Positions 1 to 8,268 of a stretch of DNA of 64,000 nucleotides are shown here, one piece after another. A model generated the notes under the pieces. It worked only from the letters and a program-made list of their open reading frames with translations. It did no database searches and was not told the origin of the DNA. The first letter of the stretch is position 1. Each line of letters opens with the position of its first letter. The DNA comes from Acidobacteriota bacterium. GTDB lineage: Bacteria; Acidobacteriota; Blastocatellia; Pyrinomonadales; Pyrinomonadaceae. Both the position numbers and the translations under genes were made by a program. The stretch spans positions 49,549 to 113,548 of the forward strand of contig JAHBSL010000018.1 of NCBI GenBank assembly GCA_019639135.1, given 5' to 3'.

Positions 1-687
<687 letters not shown>

Positions 688-715
688 GCGATCCGGGAAA
701 GGCCGGTACGAATAG

Positions 716-736
716 GACCTATGCGTCCTATAGGTC
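716..736. repeat. Short inverted repeat after the alaS break
   Basis: GACCTAT (716-722) and ATAGGTC (730-736) form a perfect 7-bp inverted repeat, followed by the related GTATGGGTC. It lies between the premature end of alaS and the response-regulator start. It may mark the breakpoint or be a dispersed palindromic element; its role is unknown. Confidence 0.5.
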
Positions 737-767
737 GTATGGGTCGCTTCGCCTTGTCCGCCGAGAA

Positions 768-1394
768 ATGATGTCCACCAAAGTTCTATTGATCGAAAAC
801 CAACCGCTCACACGTCTCGGCGTGCGGGCGGTTTTTGCTGATTCGCCGGACATTGAGCTGATCGGCGAGGCGGACAATGCGGCGGAGGGCTTTCGGCTCT
901 TTCGCGAGCTGCGGCCGGATGTGACGATACTCGGGCTGCGGCTGCCGGATTCCTGCGCGATAGACGACCTCGATAATTACTTCATCGAAGATGCGAAGGC
1001 CCGGGTAATAGTGCTTGCCGAGCACGCCGGCGATGCGGAGATCAGCCGGGCTCTGAAAAAAGGTGCCGCCGGGTATATCTGCAAAGATGTGACGCCCGAC
1101 GAACTGCTGGCAGCGGTGCGGGCGGTCGCGGCGGGGCGGAAGTACATTCCGGATGACATCGCACGCATCTTAAGCGAAAACCTCGGGCAGGAAGAGCTGA
1201 CCCGAAGCGAGGCAAATGTGCTGCGGATGATCGTCGGCGGCATGTCGAACAAAGAGATCGCCTTTGCTCTCGACGTAAGCGAGAACACCATCAAGTCGCA
1301 CATACAGAACATCTTCGGCAAGCTCGGCGTCTCTGACCGAACGTCGGCCGCGACGACGGCGATAAAGCGTGGGATGGTGCGCGTCGATCTTTGA
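768..1394 (+). CDS. NarL/FixJ-family response regulator
   Basis: A 208-residue two-domain regulator. The N-terminal receiver domain begins STKVLLIENQPLTRLGVRAVF and ends near the conserved Lys in AAGYICKDVTPDELLAAV. The phospho-acceptor region is RPDVTILGLRLP, where the usual Asp after the third strand is replaced by Gly (LGLRLP rather than LDLRLP), although D-residues before it (RPD) are retained. The C-terminal LuxR/GerE helix-turn-helix is clear: LTRSEANVLRMIVGGMSNKEIA and VSENTIKSHIQNIFGKLGV. It probably binds DNA as a dimer, but the missing receiver Asp suggests control that does not need ordinary phosphorylation. No sensor kinase is adjacent. ATGATG at 768/771 offers two starts; the longer is used. 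Confidence 0.85.
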   Translation: MMSTKVLLIENQPLTRLGVRAVFADSPDIELIGEADNAAEGFRLFRELRPDVTILGLRLPDSCAIDDLDNYFIEDAKARVIVLAEHAGDAEISRALKKGAAGYICKDVTPDELLAAVRAVAAGRKYIPDDIARILSENLGQEELTRSEANVLRMIVGGMSNKEIAFALDVSENTIKSHIQNIFGKLGVSDRTSAATTAIKRGMVRVDL

Positions 1395-1410
1395 GTCAGA
1401 ACCGCCCGCT

Positions 1411-1431
1411 CCCCTCCTGCCTGAGGAGGGG
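1411..1431. terminator. Hairpin downstream of response regulator (REP-like)
   Basis: CCCCTCCT (1411-1418) and AGGAGGGG (1424-1431) form a perfect 8-bp stem around GCCTG, followed by GGCCGAAGGCC. There is no strong T-tract. It may act as a transcription attenuator or be a repetitive palindromic element of the kind scattered between genes. Confidence 0.5.
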
Positions 1432-1481
1432 TGGCCGAAGGCCGGGGTGGTGGGAGCAGCGGGAGGCCAGTTTCATCAAAT

Positions 1482-2129
1482 ATGATCGAGATAAAAAATC
1501 CTCTTACCGAATACGCCGAAGCTTTTACTTCGCCGGAGAGCGATGTGCTCCGTGAGCTTCGTGAACACTGCTGCGCCCATTACAAAGATTCCTCGATGCT
1601 TTCGGGGTTCTATCAGGGCCGGCTGCTTTCGATGCTTTCGCATATGATTCGTCCGCGGAAGGTGCTTGAGATCGGGACTTATCTCGGCTATTCGACCATC
1701 TGTCTCGCCGAGGGCCTGGCCGAAGGCGGCGAGGTCATCTCGCTGGACGTCAACGAAGAGACGAACGCTGTTGCGCAAGGCTACATAGACCGCACCGAAT
1801 ACGCCGACCGCATACAGCTCCGGCTCGGCGATGCGATCTTTATGCTGCCGCATATGATCGGCCCTTTCGATCTGGTCTTTATCGACGCCGACAAGCCGAA
1901 CTACTCGAATTACTACCGCCTCGTTTTCGAAAAGCTCCGCCCCGGCGGCTTCATCGTCGCCGACAACGTCCTCTGGAGCGGCAAGGTCCTCGACGCCGAC
2001 AAGGACGAAGACACCCAAGCCCTCCACGACTTCAACAAGATGGTCCTAGCCGACGACCGCGTCGAAAACATCCTGCTGCCGGTAAGAGACGGCCTGATGG
2101 TCGCGAGGAAGAAGGGCGGCTATGCGTAA
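1482..2129 (+). CDS. Class I SAM-dependent O-methyltransferase
   Basis: A 215-residue methyltransferase of the caffeoyl-CoA/catechol O-methyltransferase family (Methyltransf_3). SAM-binding motif I is VLEIGTYLGYSTICLAEGL, the acidic residue of motif II is in GEVISLDVNEET, and the metal/substrate region is DLVFIDADKPNYSNYY followed by GGFIVADNVLWSG. These Asp and Asn residues normally hold a divalent metal that positions a hydroxyl acceptor. The acceptor here is unknown. The ATG at 1482 is preferred over an upstream in-frame start at 1431, because the extra 17 residues are low-complexity Gly/Ser encoded by the repeat region. The next small gene starts inside its last codons, so the two are translationally coupled. 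Confidence 0.9.
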   Translation: MIEIKNPLTEYAEAFTSPESDVLRELREHCCAHYKDSSMLSGFYQGRLLSMLSHMIRPRKVLEIGTYLGYSTICLAEGLAEGGEVISLDVNEETNAVAQGYIDRTEYADRIQLRLGDAIFMLPHMIGPFDLVFIDADKPNYSNYYRLVFEKLRPGGFIVADNVLWSGKVLDADKDEDTQALHDFNKMVLADDRVENILLPVRDGLMVARKKGGYA

Positions 2130-2373
2130 GTCTCAAATAGCCGCGGATCTGGTGATCGTAGCGTTCTATCTGGGAATCGTCGCGCTTCTTGTTTTTGTCG
2201 ATTCAGCAGTCGGCCTTAGCTTGCTTGCCATTCCGTGGAGCATTCCGTTGATGATGCTTAGCGGTCTGATCCTGCATATGACAACTGACGGTGCCAAGAT
2301 CATCATGATCGGGTGTGTCGTTGGCGCGGTATTGAACTCCATACTTTTTCTGTTCTTGAGAAATCGATCATAA
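2122..2373 (+). CDS. Small two/three-helix membrane protein
   Basis: An 83-residue hydrophobic protein overlapping the methyltransferase stop by 8 bp. Three hydrophobic stretches are visible (VIVAFYLGIVALLVFV, LSLLAIPWSIPLMMLSGLIL and IIMIGCVVGAVLNSILFLFL), with basic residues at both ends. No recognisable family. The overlap suggests co-expression with the methyltransferase; its function is unknown. Confidence 0.6.
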   Translation: MRKSQIAADLVIVAFYLGIVALLVFVDSAVGLSLLAIPWSIPLMMLSGLILHMTTDGAKIIMIGCVVGAVLNSILFLFLRNRS

Positions 2374-2426
2374 TCGCGTCCACGCGGTCGTTGATGCGTA
2401 CGGCTGATAGTTCGCAAAATAATAAT

Positions 2427-2455
2427 TTGGCAATGACTGTATCCCATATGATACA
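2427..2455 (+). promoter_or_regulatory. Promoter/operator of the toxin-antitoxin operon
   Basis: TTGGCA (2427-2432) is a candidate -35. A perfect dyad TGTATC (2438-2443)-CCATAT-GATACA (2450-2455) overlaps the expected -10 region. Toxin-antitoxin operons of this type are normally repressed by their own antitoxin, so this dyad is the likely operator. The toxin start at 2464 lies only 8 bases beyond it. Confidence 0.6.
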
Positions 2456-2463
2456 CTCTAGCC

Positions 2464-2757
2464 GTGATCGAGATTCGCCAAACCGAGCACTACGCCAAAT
2501 GGTTCAAAGCTCTTAAGGATCACATGGCCAGAGCGCGGATCGATATCCGTATTCGGCGTCTTTCACTCGGGAATCCGGGCGACGTGAAACCCGTAGGAGA
2601 AGGTGTATCTGAAATGAGAATCGATTACGGGCCCGGCTATCGCGTGTATTTTTTGACGAAAGGCAGCGAACTGATCCTGCTTTTGATAGGTGGCGATAAA
2701 TCCACACAAGAAAAGGACATAGCAAAGGCGAAACAGATCGCCAAAGATGTCGATTAG
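2464..2757 (+). CDS. RelE/ParE-superfamily toxin (HigB/Gp49-like)
   Basis: A 97-residue protein of the 'addiction module killer' branch of RelE/ParE. It shows the family pattern GDVKPVGEGVSEMRIDYGPGYRVYF followed by a strand and LLLIGGDKSTQEKDIAKAKQIA. Members are ribosome-dependent or related mRNA endoribonucleases with catalytic basic residues; Arg and Lys residues occur at the expected places (MRIDYG, YRVYF). The start is GTG at 2464, with no obvious ribosome-binding site. The antitoxin starts 3 bases after its stop. Toxin-first order is typical of this HigBA-like type. Confidence 0.87.
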   Translation: MIEIRQTEHYAKWFKALKDHMARARIDIRIRRLSLGNPGDVKPVGEGVSEMRIDYGPGYRVYFLTKGSELILLLIGGDKSTQEKDIAKAKQIAKDVD

Positions 2758-2760
2758 GAG

Positions 2761-3066
2761 ATGGGTATGGGAAAGATCAAGACAACTCCATGGGATCCGG
2801 CGGAGCATTTGAATTCCGAAAAGGAAATGGCCGCCTATCTTGAGGCCGCGCTTGAAGAAGGCGAGCCTTCGCTCGTAGCCGCGGCACTTGGCGACATTGC
2901 CCGGGCCCGCGGCATGACACAGCTTGCGCGCGATACCGGCCTCGGGCGAGAAAGCCTATACAAAGCACTTTCGCCAAACGGCAATCCCGAGTTTTCAACC
3001 ATTATGAAAGTGGTTCACGCTTTGGGTCTAAAACTACATGCTTCTCCCTTAAAGTTGACTCGATGA
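2761..3066 (+). CDS. HigA-like antitoxin (putative addiction module antidote)
   Basis: A 101-residue helix-turn-helix antitoxin. An acidic N-terminal part, WDPAEHLNSEKEMAAYLEAA, should wrap the toxin. The Xre/Cro-type HTH is DIARARGMTQLARDTGLGRE followed by SLYKALSPNGNPEFSTIMKVV, the hallmark of the putative addiction-module antidote family. It neutralises the upstream RelE-like toxin and probably represses the operon by binding the dyad at 2438-2455. A second in-frame ATG (2767) is an alternative start. The HNH gene follows 7 bases later. Confidence 0.87.
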   Translation: MGMGKIKTTPWDPAEHLNSEKEMAAYLEAALEEGEPSLVAAALGDIARARGMTQLARDTGLGRESLYKALSPNGNPEFSTIMKVVHALGLKLHASPLKLTR

Positions 3067-3073
3067 ATTACCA

Positions 3074-3628
3074 ATGCACTACTCTTCCATTAAAAAACAC
3101 TTGAGACCCTACAACATCTTTGCACGCCGTAAGACCACAATAAATCATGCGTTTGCGTCAGCGATCGCACCAAATGACGAGTACGATGAAGTTAGGGTCA
3201 GACTTGCCCTGAAGGTTCTTGGTCAAGATCCAGACGACGCCTTGAAGTGCGTTTACTGTGACAACTTTGCGCAAACCTGGGATCACGTTTTCGGCACCGT
3301 TAAGAACTCCCATTTTAGTGGGCATGGCCACAGACTTGGAAATTTGGTTCCATCGTGCAAGGCATGCAACTCATCAAAAGGCAATAAGGACTGGAAGGAG
3401 TATCTTCAACGAAAAGGAATCGCATCCGGCCTTACTATAGAAGAGATTCAAATTCGCGAGGAATTGATCCAGAAGTATCTAACCGCACATTCGTACTCCG
3501 ATTCGATACCTGAACACTCGGCCGACTACAATCGGCTCCTTGAGATTAGAGATGAGGTTCTCGATCTTTTAAAGGAAGCCGATATTCTAGCAGCGCGCAT
3601 TCGCGATAGCGTATTGCCGAGGGACTAG
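3074..3628 (+). CDS. HNH endonuclease-like protein
   Basis: A 184-residue protein with a central HNH nuclease fold. CVYCDN supplies the first Cys pair, the catalytic His region is TWDHVFG, and NLVPSCKACNSSKGNKDW supplies the second Cys pair and the HNH signature. The N-terminus is basic and the C-terminus is helical (RLLEIRDEVLDLLKEADILAAR). Such proteins act on DNA in restriction, recombination or phage contexts; the substrate here cannot be read from sequence. It sits 7 bases after the antitoxin and may share its transcript, making a small chromosomal defence cassette. Confidence 0.75.
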   Translation: MHYSSIKKHLRPYNIFARRKTTINHAFASAIAPNDEYDEVRVRLALKVLGQDPDDALKCVYCDNFAQTWDHVFGTVKNSHFSGHGHRLGNLVPSCKACNSSKGNKDWKEYLQRKGIASGLTIEEIQIREELIQKYLTAHSYSDSIPEHSADYNRLLEIRDEVLDLLKEADILAARIRDSVLPRD

Positions 3629-3723
3629 TTGGTTCGTGAATCACCCAAAAGTATTAGTTCCCGCCCACCGCAATTGATGGTTACATTCCGCCCCGGAATC
3701 GATAGACTTCTTGTAATGGCTTT

Positions 3724-3762
3724 GCGTCTTTGCGGGGAATAGTTCTTCTACCGCAAAGACGC
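3724..3762. repeat. 12-bp perfect inverted repeat
   Basis: GCGTCTTTGCGG (3724-3735) and CCGCAAAGACGC (3751-3762) are exact reverse complements separated by 15 bases, just upstream of the first pirin. It may be a dispersed intergenic palindrome or a hairpin ending HNH transcription; there is no T-tract. Confidence 0.6.
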
Positions 3763-3795
3763 TGAGTCGGAAAGGAAGACAAGGAGAATTGTAAA

Positions 3796-4689
3796 ATGTC
3801 GGCACAATCAAAGACATCGAAACAGGTTAAAAGAGTAGAAAGGATCGTTCCGCCGCCGCCGAAACATTGGGTAGGCGATGGATTTAATGTGCACGGATTT
3901 TTCCCGCACGGGCCGCTGACGGGCGAGCGGATGAGCCCGTTCTTTTTGCTCGACTACGGGGCGTTGACGGAGTTTCCGCCACGCGAAGAGCCTTTCGGCG
4001 TCGGAGCACATCCGCATCGCGGATTCGAAACGGTGACCATCGCTTACAAGGGCAAGGTCGAGCACCACGACAGTTGGGGCGGAGGCGGCATCATCGGTGA
4101 GGGCGATGTGCAATGGATGACCGCCGGCAGCGGACTTCTGCACAAGGAGTTTCACGAGCAGGAATCGAACCGGCTCGGCGGGCCTTTTCAGATGGTCCAG
4201 CTTTGGGTCAACCTGCCCGCGAAGGACAAGATGACCGAGCCGAAATACCAGGCGATCACCAATGCCGAAATGGGCCGTGTGAAACTGCCGCTCGGCGGCG
4301 AGGTCGAGATCATCGCCGGCGAATTCGGCGGTGTGAAAGGGCCGGCGACGACCTTCACGCCCGTTCATCTTTACAACCTGAAGATGAAGCAGGGAGAAAC
4401 GGTGGAGCTGACCTATCCCGAAGGCTATACGACGGCTTTGCTTGCGATCGAGGGCTCGGCACTGCTGAACGGTGAAGAAAAATTGCCGCTCAACAACCTT
4501 GCACTCTTTGAACGCGAGGGCGAAACGCTGAGAGTGGCAGCGCTCGAGGACGGCATATTCCTATTGATGAGCGGCGAACCGCTGAACGAACCCATCGCTC
4601 AATACGGCCCGTTCCTGATGAACACAAATGCCGAGATCGCCCAGGCGATCGACGATTACCAGCAAGGCAAATTCGGCTATCTCAGATAG
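3796..4689 (+). CDS. Pirin family protein
   Basis: A 297-residue bicupin of the pirin family. The metal-binding His pair is in GAHPHRGFETVT, and further ligands are in the HKEFHEQE region. Conserved pirin segments include WVGDGFNVHGFFPHGPL, DVQWMTAGSGLLHKE and FQMVQLWVNLPAKDKM. The C-terminal cupin ends GEPLNEPIAQYGPFLMN. Bacterial pirins bind Fe and act as quercetinases or redox-sensing regulators; which applies here is unknown. The ATG follows a good ribosome-binding site (AAGGAG about 10 bases upstream). A second, shorter pirin follows 22 bases downstream. Confidence 0.92.
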   Translation: MSAQSKTSKQVKRVERIVPPPPKHWVGDGFNVHGFFPHGPLTGERMSPFFLLDYGALTEFPPREEPFGVGAHPHRGFETVTIAYKGKVEHHDSWGGGGIIGEGDVQWMTAGSGLLHKEFHEQESNRLGGPFQMVQLWVNLPAKDKMTEPKYQAITNAEMGRVKLPLGGEVEIIAGEFGGVKGPATTFTPVHLYNLKMKQGETVELTYPEGYTTALLAIEGSALLNGEEKLPLNNLALFEREGETLRVAALEDGIFLLMSGEPLNEPIAQYGPFLMNTNAEIAQAIDDYQQGKFGYLR

Positions 4690-4711
4690 CAAAGAACAAG
4701 GAGGAATTGCA

Positions 4712-5410
4712 ATGATAAAGATCAGACGTTCTGGCGAACGCGGACATGCCAATCACGGTTGGTTGGACACGTATCACAGCTTTTCATTTGCGGATTACTA
4801 CGACCCGCGGTTCATGGGTTTTCGGGCACTCAGGGTGATCAATGAGGATTTCATCGAGCCGGCACAGGGCTTTCCGACGCATGGCCACCGCGACATGGAG
4901 ATCGTCACTTATGTGATCGAGGGCGCGCTTTCGCACCGCGATTCGATGGGCAATGGCGAGACGATCCGCCCGCACGAGGTGCAGCGGATGACGGCCGGAA
5001 CCGGCGTGCTCCACAGCGAATACAGCTCGCCGACCGATAAGACGCACCTGCTCCAGATCTGGCTGCTGCCCGAAAAGCAGAACCTGCAGCCCTCGTATGA
5101 GCAGACCTATTTTGCTCCCGAAGAAAAGCAAGGCAAGCTCCGGCTCGTTGCCTCACGCGGCGGCGATGACGGCTCGGTCCACATCAATCAGGATGTGCGG
5201 CTTTACGCCTCGCTCCTCGCAGCCGGCGACGAGGTAAAGCACGAGCTTGCCGAGGGCCGAAATGCGTGGGTGCAGCTTATCTCGGGCGAACTCGCGGTCA
5301 ACGGCGAAACGCTCAAGCCCGGCGACGGCGCCGCCATCAGCGAAGAGACGCTGCTCAAGTTCAAGGCAAACGCCGACGGGACGGAGTTCCTGCTGTTTGA
5401 CCTGAACTAA
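4712..5410 (+). CDS. Pirin family protein (YhaK-like)
   Basis: A 232-residue pirin of the shorter YhaK-type group. The first cupin carries FPTHGHRDMEIVTYVIEGAL and VQRMTAGTGVLHSEYS, giving the His/Glu metal ligands. LLQIWLLPEKQNLQPSYEQ is a family signature, and the second half is a degenerate cupin ending AISEETLLKF. Start chosen at ATG 4712, directly behind AAGGAGG; an upstream in-frame extension lies within the preceding pirin. It forms a tandem pair with 3796-4689, probably one transcript ending at the hairpin at 5418-5460. Confidence 0.92.
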   Translation: MIKIRRSGERGHANHGWLDTYHSFSFADYYDPRFMGFRALRVINEDFIEPAQGFPTHGHRDMEIVTYVIEGALSHRDSMGNGETIRPHEVQRMTAGTGVLHSEYSSPTDKTHLLQIWLLPEKQNLQPSYEQTYFAPEEKQGKLRLVASRGGDDGSVHINQDVRLYASLLAAGDEVKHELAEGRNAWVQLISGELAVNGETLKPGDGAAISEETLLKFKANADGTEFLLFDLN

Positions 5411-5417
5411 CGCAAAT

Positions 5418-5460
5418 GCCATAGGAGAAGAATTTCGCAGTTCATGTCCTCTCCTATGGC
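5418..5460 (+). terminator. Long-stem hairpin after the pirin pair
   Basis: GCCATAGGAGA (5418-5428) and TCTCCTATGGC (5450-5460) pair perfectly over 11 bp with a 21-base loop, 7 bases after the second pirin stop. No clear U-run follows, so it may stabilise the 3' end rather than terminate intrinsically. Confidence 0.5.
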
Positions 5461-5508
5461 AACGATTCTGTCTCAACGTTCCACCTCTGTGTCTTAGTTC
5501 TGTGGTCT

Positions 5509-5550
5509 CTGTGGTTTTGTTCTTGATTAGAAGAAGAAGAAGAACCACAG
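5509..5550. repeat. Inverted repeat with CTGTGG units
   Basis: CTGTGGTT (5509-5516) pairs with AACCACAG (5543-5550). An additional CTGTGG copy lies just upstream, and a purine-rich AGAAGAAGAAGAA sits in the loop. It resembles the dispersed intergenic palindrome near 3724. No role evident. Confidence 0.4.
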
Positions 5551-5655
5551 AAGGCACAGGCAAAGCCTACAGAAACGGGCCTAAGTTCTTACATCTTTAA
5601 ACATTCTGAGTGACGTTTCTCCGACCTCTGCTATACTCCGTTCGGAGAAAAAGAG

Positions 5656-6018
5656 ATGAAGACCGTTGCTGCGATATTGACTGCCGTCGTTGCTCTTGAG
5701 CACATCGGGATAATGGTGCTTGAGATGTTCTTTTGGGACCATCCGGTCGGGCGACGGATCTTTGGGATGACGCCGGAGGTCTCGGCGGCCTCGGCGACGC
5801 TCGCGGCAAATCAGGGGCTTTACAATGGCTTTCTCGCGGCGGGTTTGATCTGGGGGCTCGTTAGCGGCCGGCGTGAGCTGAAGCTCTTTTTCCTCGGGTG
5901 TGTTGTCGTTGCCGGGGTTTTCGGGGCGGCGACGGCAAAAGGCTCGATACTTTTCTCGCAGGCATTGCCCGCTGCGATAGCGTGTGCGGCTGTACTTCTC
6001 GCCGATCGAAACCGCTAG
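5656..6018 (+). CDS. DUF1304 integral membrane protein
   Basis: A 120-residue protein with four predicted membrane helices. The DUF1304 hallmarks are an N-terminal helix ending LEHIGIMVLEMFFWDHPVG, then ANQGLYNGFLAAGLIWGL and a final hydrophobic LPAAIACAAVLLA. The biochemical function of the family is not established. An AGAAAAAGAG stretch precedes the ATG. Its end overlaps the end of the convergent rsmG by 4 bases. Confidence 0.85.
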   Translation: MKTVAAILTAVVALEHIGIMVLEMFFWDHPVGRRIFGMTPEVSAASATLAANQGLYNGFLAAGLIWGLVSGRRELKLFFLGCVVVAGVFGAATAKGSILFSQALPAAIACAAVLLADRNR

Positions 6019-6644
6019 CTCTTGCCTTTGCCGGGCCGCGGCGGGATCACAAACACATATCTCTGTTCGGAGAGCGGGATGAGGTGCTCGGTGTGCCGCG
6101 TCCCGATCTTCTTTAGAGACTCGCCGAGCGACGGCCCGCTGAAGAGCACAAGCTCGCGGCCGGCTGCCCACTTGAGCAATTTCGGGAGCTTGCGTGAGAG
6201 CTTATCGAGAGCGCGGGTCGTAATGACGCTCGCCTCGCCCGGCTCCGCTTCCTCAAACTGCCGGTTGACGATCTCGACGCGCGTCGCCAGACCGAGCCTT
6301 TCCACCGCTTCTGCCAGATAATTGCACTTCTTTTCTTTTGATTCGATCAGCGTTGCCCGCAGCCCTTCTCGGACGAGCAGGCACGGCAGCGAAGGCAGAC
6401 CCGCACCCGTGCCGATATCGGCAATGTGCGCCTCGGCGGGCAAGAACGTGAGCAGATAAAGGCTTTCAAGAATGTGACGGACAGCAAACTCCTCCGCATC
6501 GCAGGGCGCGATCAAATGGAGCAGCTCGTTGTGCTCGGCGATGATGGCGGCAAGCGCCTCAAGCCTCGCGATCTGCTCATCGGTCAGCCCCAGCCCGAAG
6601 GCGGCCTCGTTCGCTTTTATGTGCTCTTTAAGTCCGGCGTTCAT
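6015..6644 (-). CDS. rsmG: 16S rRNA (guanine-N7)-methyltransferase RsmG
   Basis: A 209-residue methyltransferase that modifies G527 in the 530 loop of 16S rRNA. Conserved segments are WNE-like LAAIIAEHNELLHLIA, the catalytic-side RHILESLYLLTFLP, SAM-binding motif I ADIGTGAGLPSLPCLL, the ESKEKKCNYLAEAVERLGL strand and ITTRALDKLSRKLP. Length is typical. The C-terminus ends in a basic GKGKS tail. It lies immediately left of the attachment site and reads away from the element, so it is chromosomal and unaffected by the insertion. Confidence 0.95.
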   Translation of the reverse strand: MNAGLKEHIKANEAAFGLGLTDEQIARLEALAAIIAEHNELLHLIAPCDAEEFAVRHILESLYLLTFLPAEAHIADIGTGAGLPSLPCLLVREGLRATLIESKEKKCNYLAEAVERLGLATRVEIVNRQFEEAEPGEASVITTRALDKLSRKLPKLLKWAAGRELVLFSGPSLGESLKKIGTRHTEHLIPLSEQRYVFVIPPRPGKGKS

Positions 6645-6660
6645 TGGTCGCAGCTACCCG

Positions 6661-6693
6661 AAAAAGACAAAAGCCCCGCCTTCGCGGCCGGGC
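6661..6693 (-). terminator. Intrinsic terminator of the tRNA-Leu gene
   Basis: Read on the minus strand, GCCCGGCC (plus 6686-6693) pairs with GGCGGGGC (plus 6673-6680) with one mismatch, followed by TTTTGTCTTTTT. It sits about 10 bases past the tRNA CCA end and terminates the original tRNA transcript. Confidence 0.7.
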
Positions 6694-6704
6694 CTTTGAA
6701 AGAT

Positions 6705-6759
6705 TGGTGCGGACGAGAAGAATCGAACTTCCACTCCCTTGCGGGAACAGGCTTCTGAG
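6705..6759 (-). tRNA. 3' half of tRNA-Leu(CAG): ICE attachment site
   Basis: On the minus strand this reads from the anticodon loop CTCAGAA through the 3' anticodon stem GCCTG, a class II variable arm (TTCCC-GCAA-GGGAG), a full T-arm (GGAAG TTCGATT CTTCT) and the 3' acceptor strand CGTCCGC-A-CCA. The long variable arm and CAG anticodon identify tRNA-Leu. The bases beyond the loop (TGGGA, then unrelated sequence) cannot pair with GCCTG, and no D-arm or 5' acceptor strand (GCGGACG expected) is present. The gene is cut exactly at the anticodon loop, a classic target of tyrosine integrases. It is therefore the att remnant left on the chromosomal side. Confidence 0.85.
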
Positions 6760-6925
6760 TCCCATAATCCACCCATTGACTATCAACAACTTAGCCGGGT
6801 AAAATACTGATAACAAGAGGGTTAACCGGACAATTAAGGACATCTCCGGTCACCTCCCAGACACCAGCGGACGGCTTTTCGGGTAGCTTTCTACCCGAAA
6901 ATCTACCCGACGAGGACCTCGGCCG

Positions 6926-8140
6926 ATGAGAATACCCGACAAATACAAACCGCAGGGATACTTCACCCGCGTCAACAAAGAGAAAACGATCCGCAAGGGT
7001 AAAGGATATCAATACAGGGCCATATTCGCGATCTGGGACGGTCACAAATGGCACACCCAATCCAACACAAAAGGTCTTACGACGAAGGGCCTCGCCGACG
7101 AATGGCTCGACAAGAAGGTGAAGGAATTCACCGCGAAGGGTAAGGACATCATGCTCAACCCCGAAACGGTCAAGGGCTTCGCCGAGGCACACTACAAACC
7201 TTTCCTGAGGGATCACAAAAAGATCCAGTATGAATATGAATTTCAAAAGCTGGATGTCGTCTACGAATTCTTAGGGGACAAGCTCATCGATGAAGTGAAC
7301 AAGCTGGACGTTTTGGCGTTCAAGACCTGGCTTTTGAAAAGACCTTATAAGCGGGGCAAAGGGGAGAAGACGCGTTCCGAAGCATCCGCGAATCGATATC
7401 TGTCGCGGTTGCGCGGGTTGCTGAACTTCGCGGAAGAGGTCGGCAAACGGAAGAACCACATTTCGTTCAAGAACATCGTCGCCAAGGAGAACCCGAAGCA
7501 GGCGTATATCTCCTTTGAGGAATTTATGCGCGTGCTGGATAAGTGCTATGAAGTTCCGAAGTGCAACCGATGGAAGCGAGACCGTTCGCACATGCGCCTA
7601 ACGCTGATCGGCGGCTACACAACCGGGTTACGGATAGATGAACTGCGGAACGTTACGCGCGGGATGTTGAGAACCGACGATGCGAAGCGGATCGGCGTGA
7701 TCAAGCTTGTGATGAACGATTCCCGAAATAAGATCCACACCAAGACGGTCGACATCTCGACCTGGCTTTACGACGAGATGGAAGCGGCGGGCGTTTTCGA
7801 ACGCGATGACGACGAAAAAGTGTTCAATACAACGAACTACTATAATCTGATCAAAGATCTGTTCCGTCGAGCGGGCGTGAGCGACGATGTCACGTTCCAT
7901 ACCTTGCGCGCGGCGAACGCGACGGAACGCGATACGGCGGGTCAAGACCGTGAATCGATCCACGCGGGGTTGGGATGGGCGAAGGACAGCAACGTCCCCG
8001 AAAAGCACTACCTGAGGCATCAGGACTACCACATTGTCGAAAAGGGCTCATCCTACAACGAAAGGCTGCAGAGGTTAAGGCAACTACATTCTGAAAGAAC
8101 CGCCGAGGAGGGACGTCATGTTGAACGCGGATCATCTTGA
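6926..8140 (+). CDS. int: Tyrosine integrase of the element
   Basis: A 404-residue tyrosine recombinase. The N-terminal part contains a basic arm-binding region and an SAM-like core-binding domain (roughly residues 80-165). The catalytic domain has Arg I in GYTTGLRIDELRN, a basic beta-hairpin region (RNKIHTKTVDIS), the HxxR box FHTLRAANATERD and the third-box/nucleophile region GLGWAKDSNVPEKHYLRH, with Tyr in KHY. It catalyses site-specific integration and excision at the tRNA-Leu att site 170 bases upstream. No excisionase is recognised nearby. Its orientation is into the element. Confidence 0.92.
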   Translation: MRIPDKYKPQGYFTRVNKEKTIRKGKGYQYRAIFAIWDGHKWHTQSNTKGLTTKGLADEWLDKKVKEFTAKGKDIMLNPETVKGFAEAHYKPFLRDHKKIQYEYEFQKLDVVYEFLGDKLIDEVNKLDVLAFKTWLLKRPYKRGKGEKTRSEASANRYLSRLRGLLNFAEEVGKRKNHISFKNIVAKENPKQAYISFEEFMRVLDKCYEVPKCNRWKRDRSHMRLTLIGGYTTGLRIDELRNVTRGMLRTDDAKRIGVIKLVMNDSRNKIHTKTVDISTWLYDEMEAAGVFERDDDEKVFNTTNYYNLIKDLFRRAGVSDDVTFHTLRAANATERDTAGQDRESIHAGLGWAKDSNVPEKHYLRHQDYHIVEKGSSYNERLQRLRQLHSERTAEEGRHVERGSS

Positions 8141-8268
8141 ATAACGTCAAGCCACCGGTGAAACGAGATTCGCAGCGGCGCGTTTCAGACAACCAGCTCC
8201 CGGCGGGGCCGCTGAGGGGCTGTTGCAACACCAGACAGACCTACTGCAGATATGCCGTTCGCATCTCC

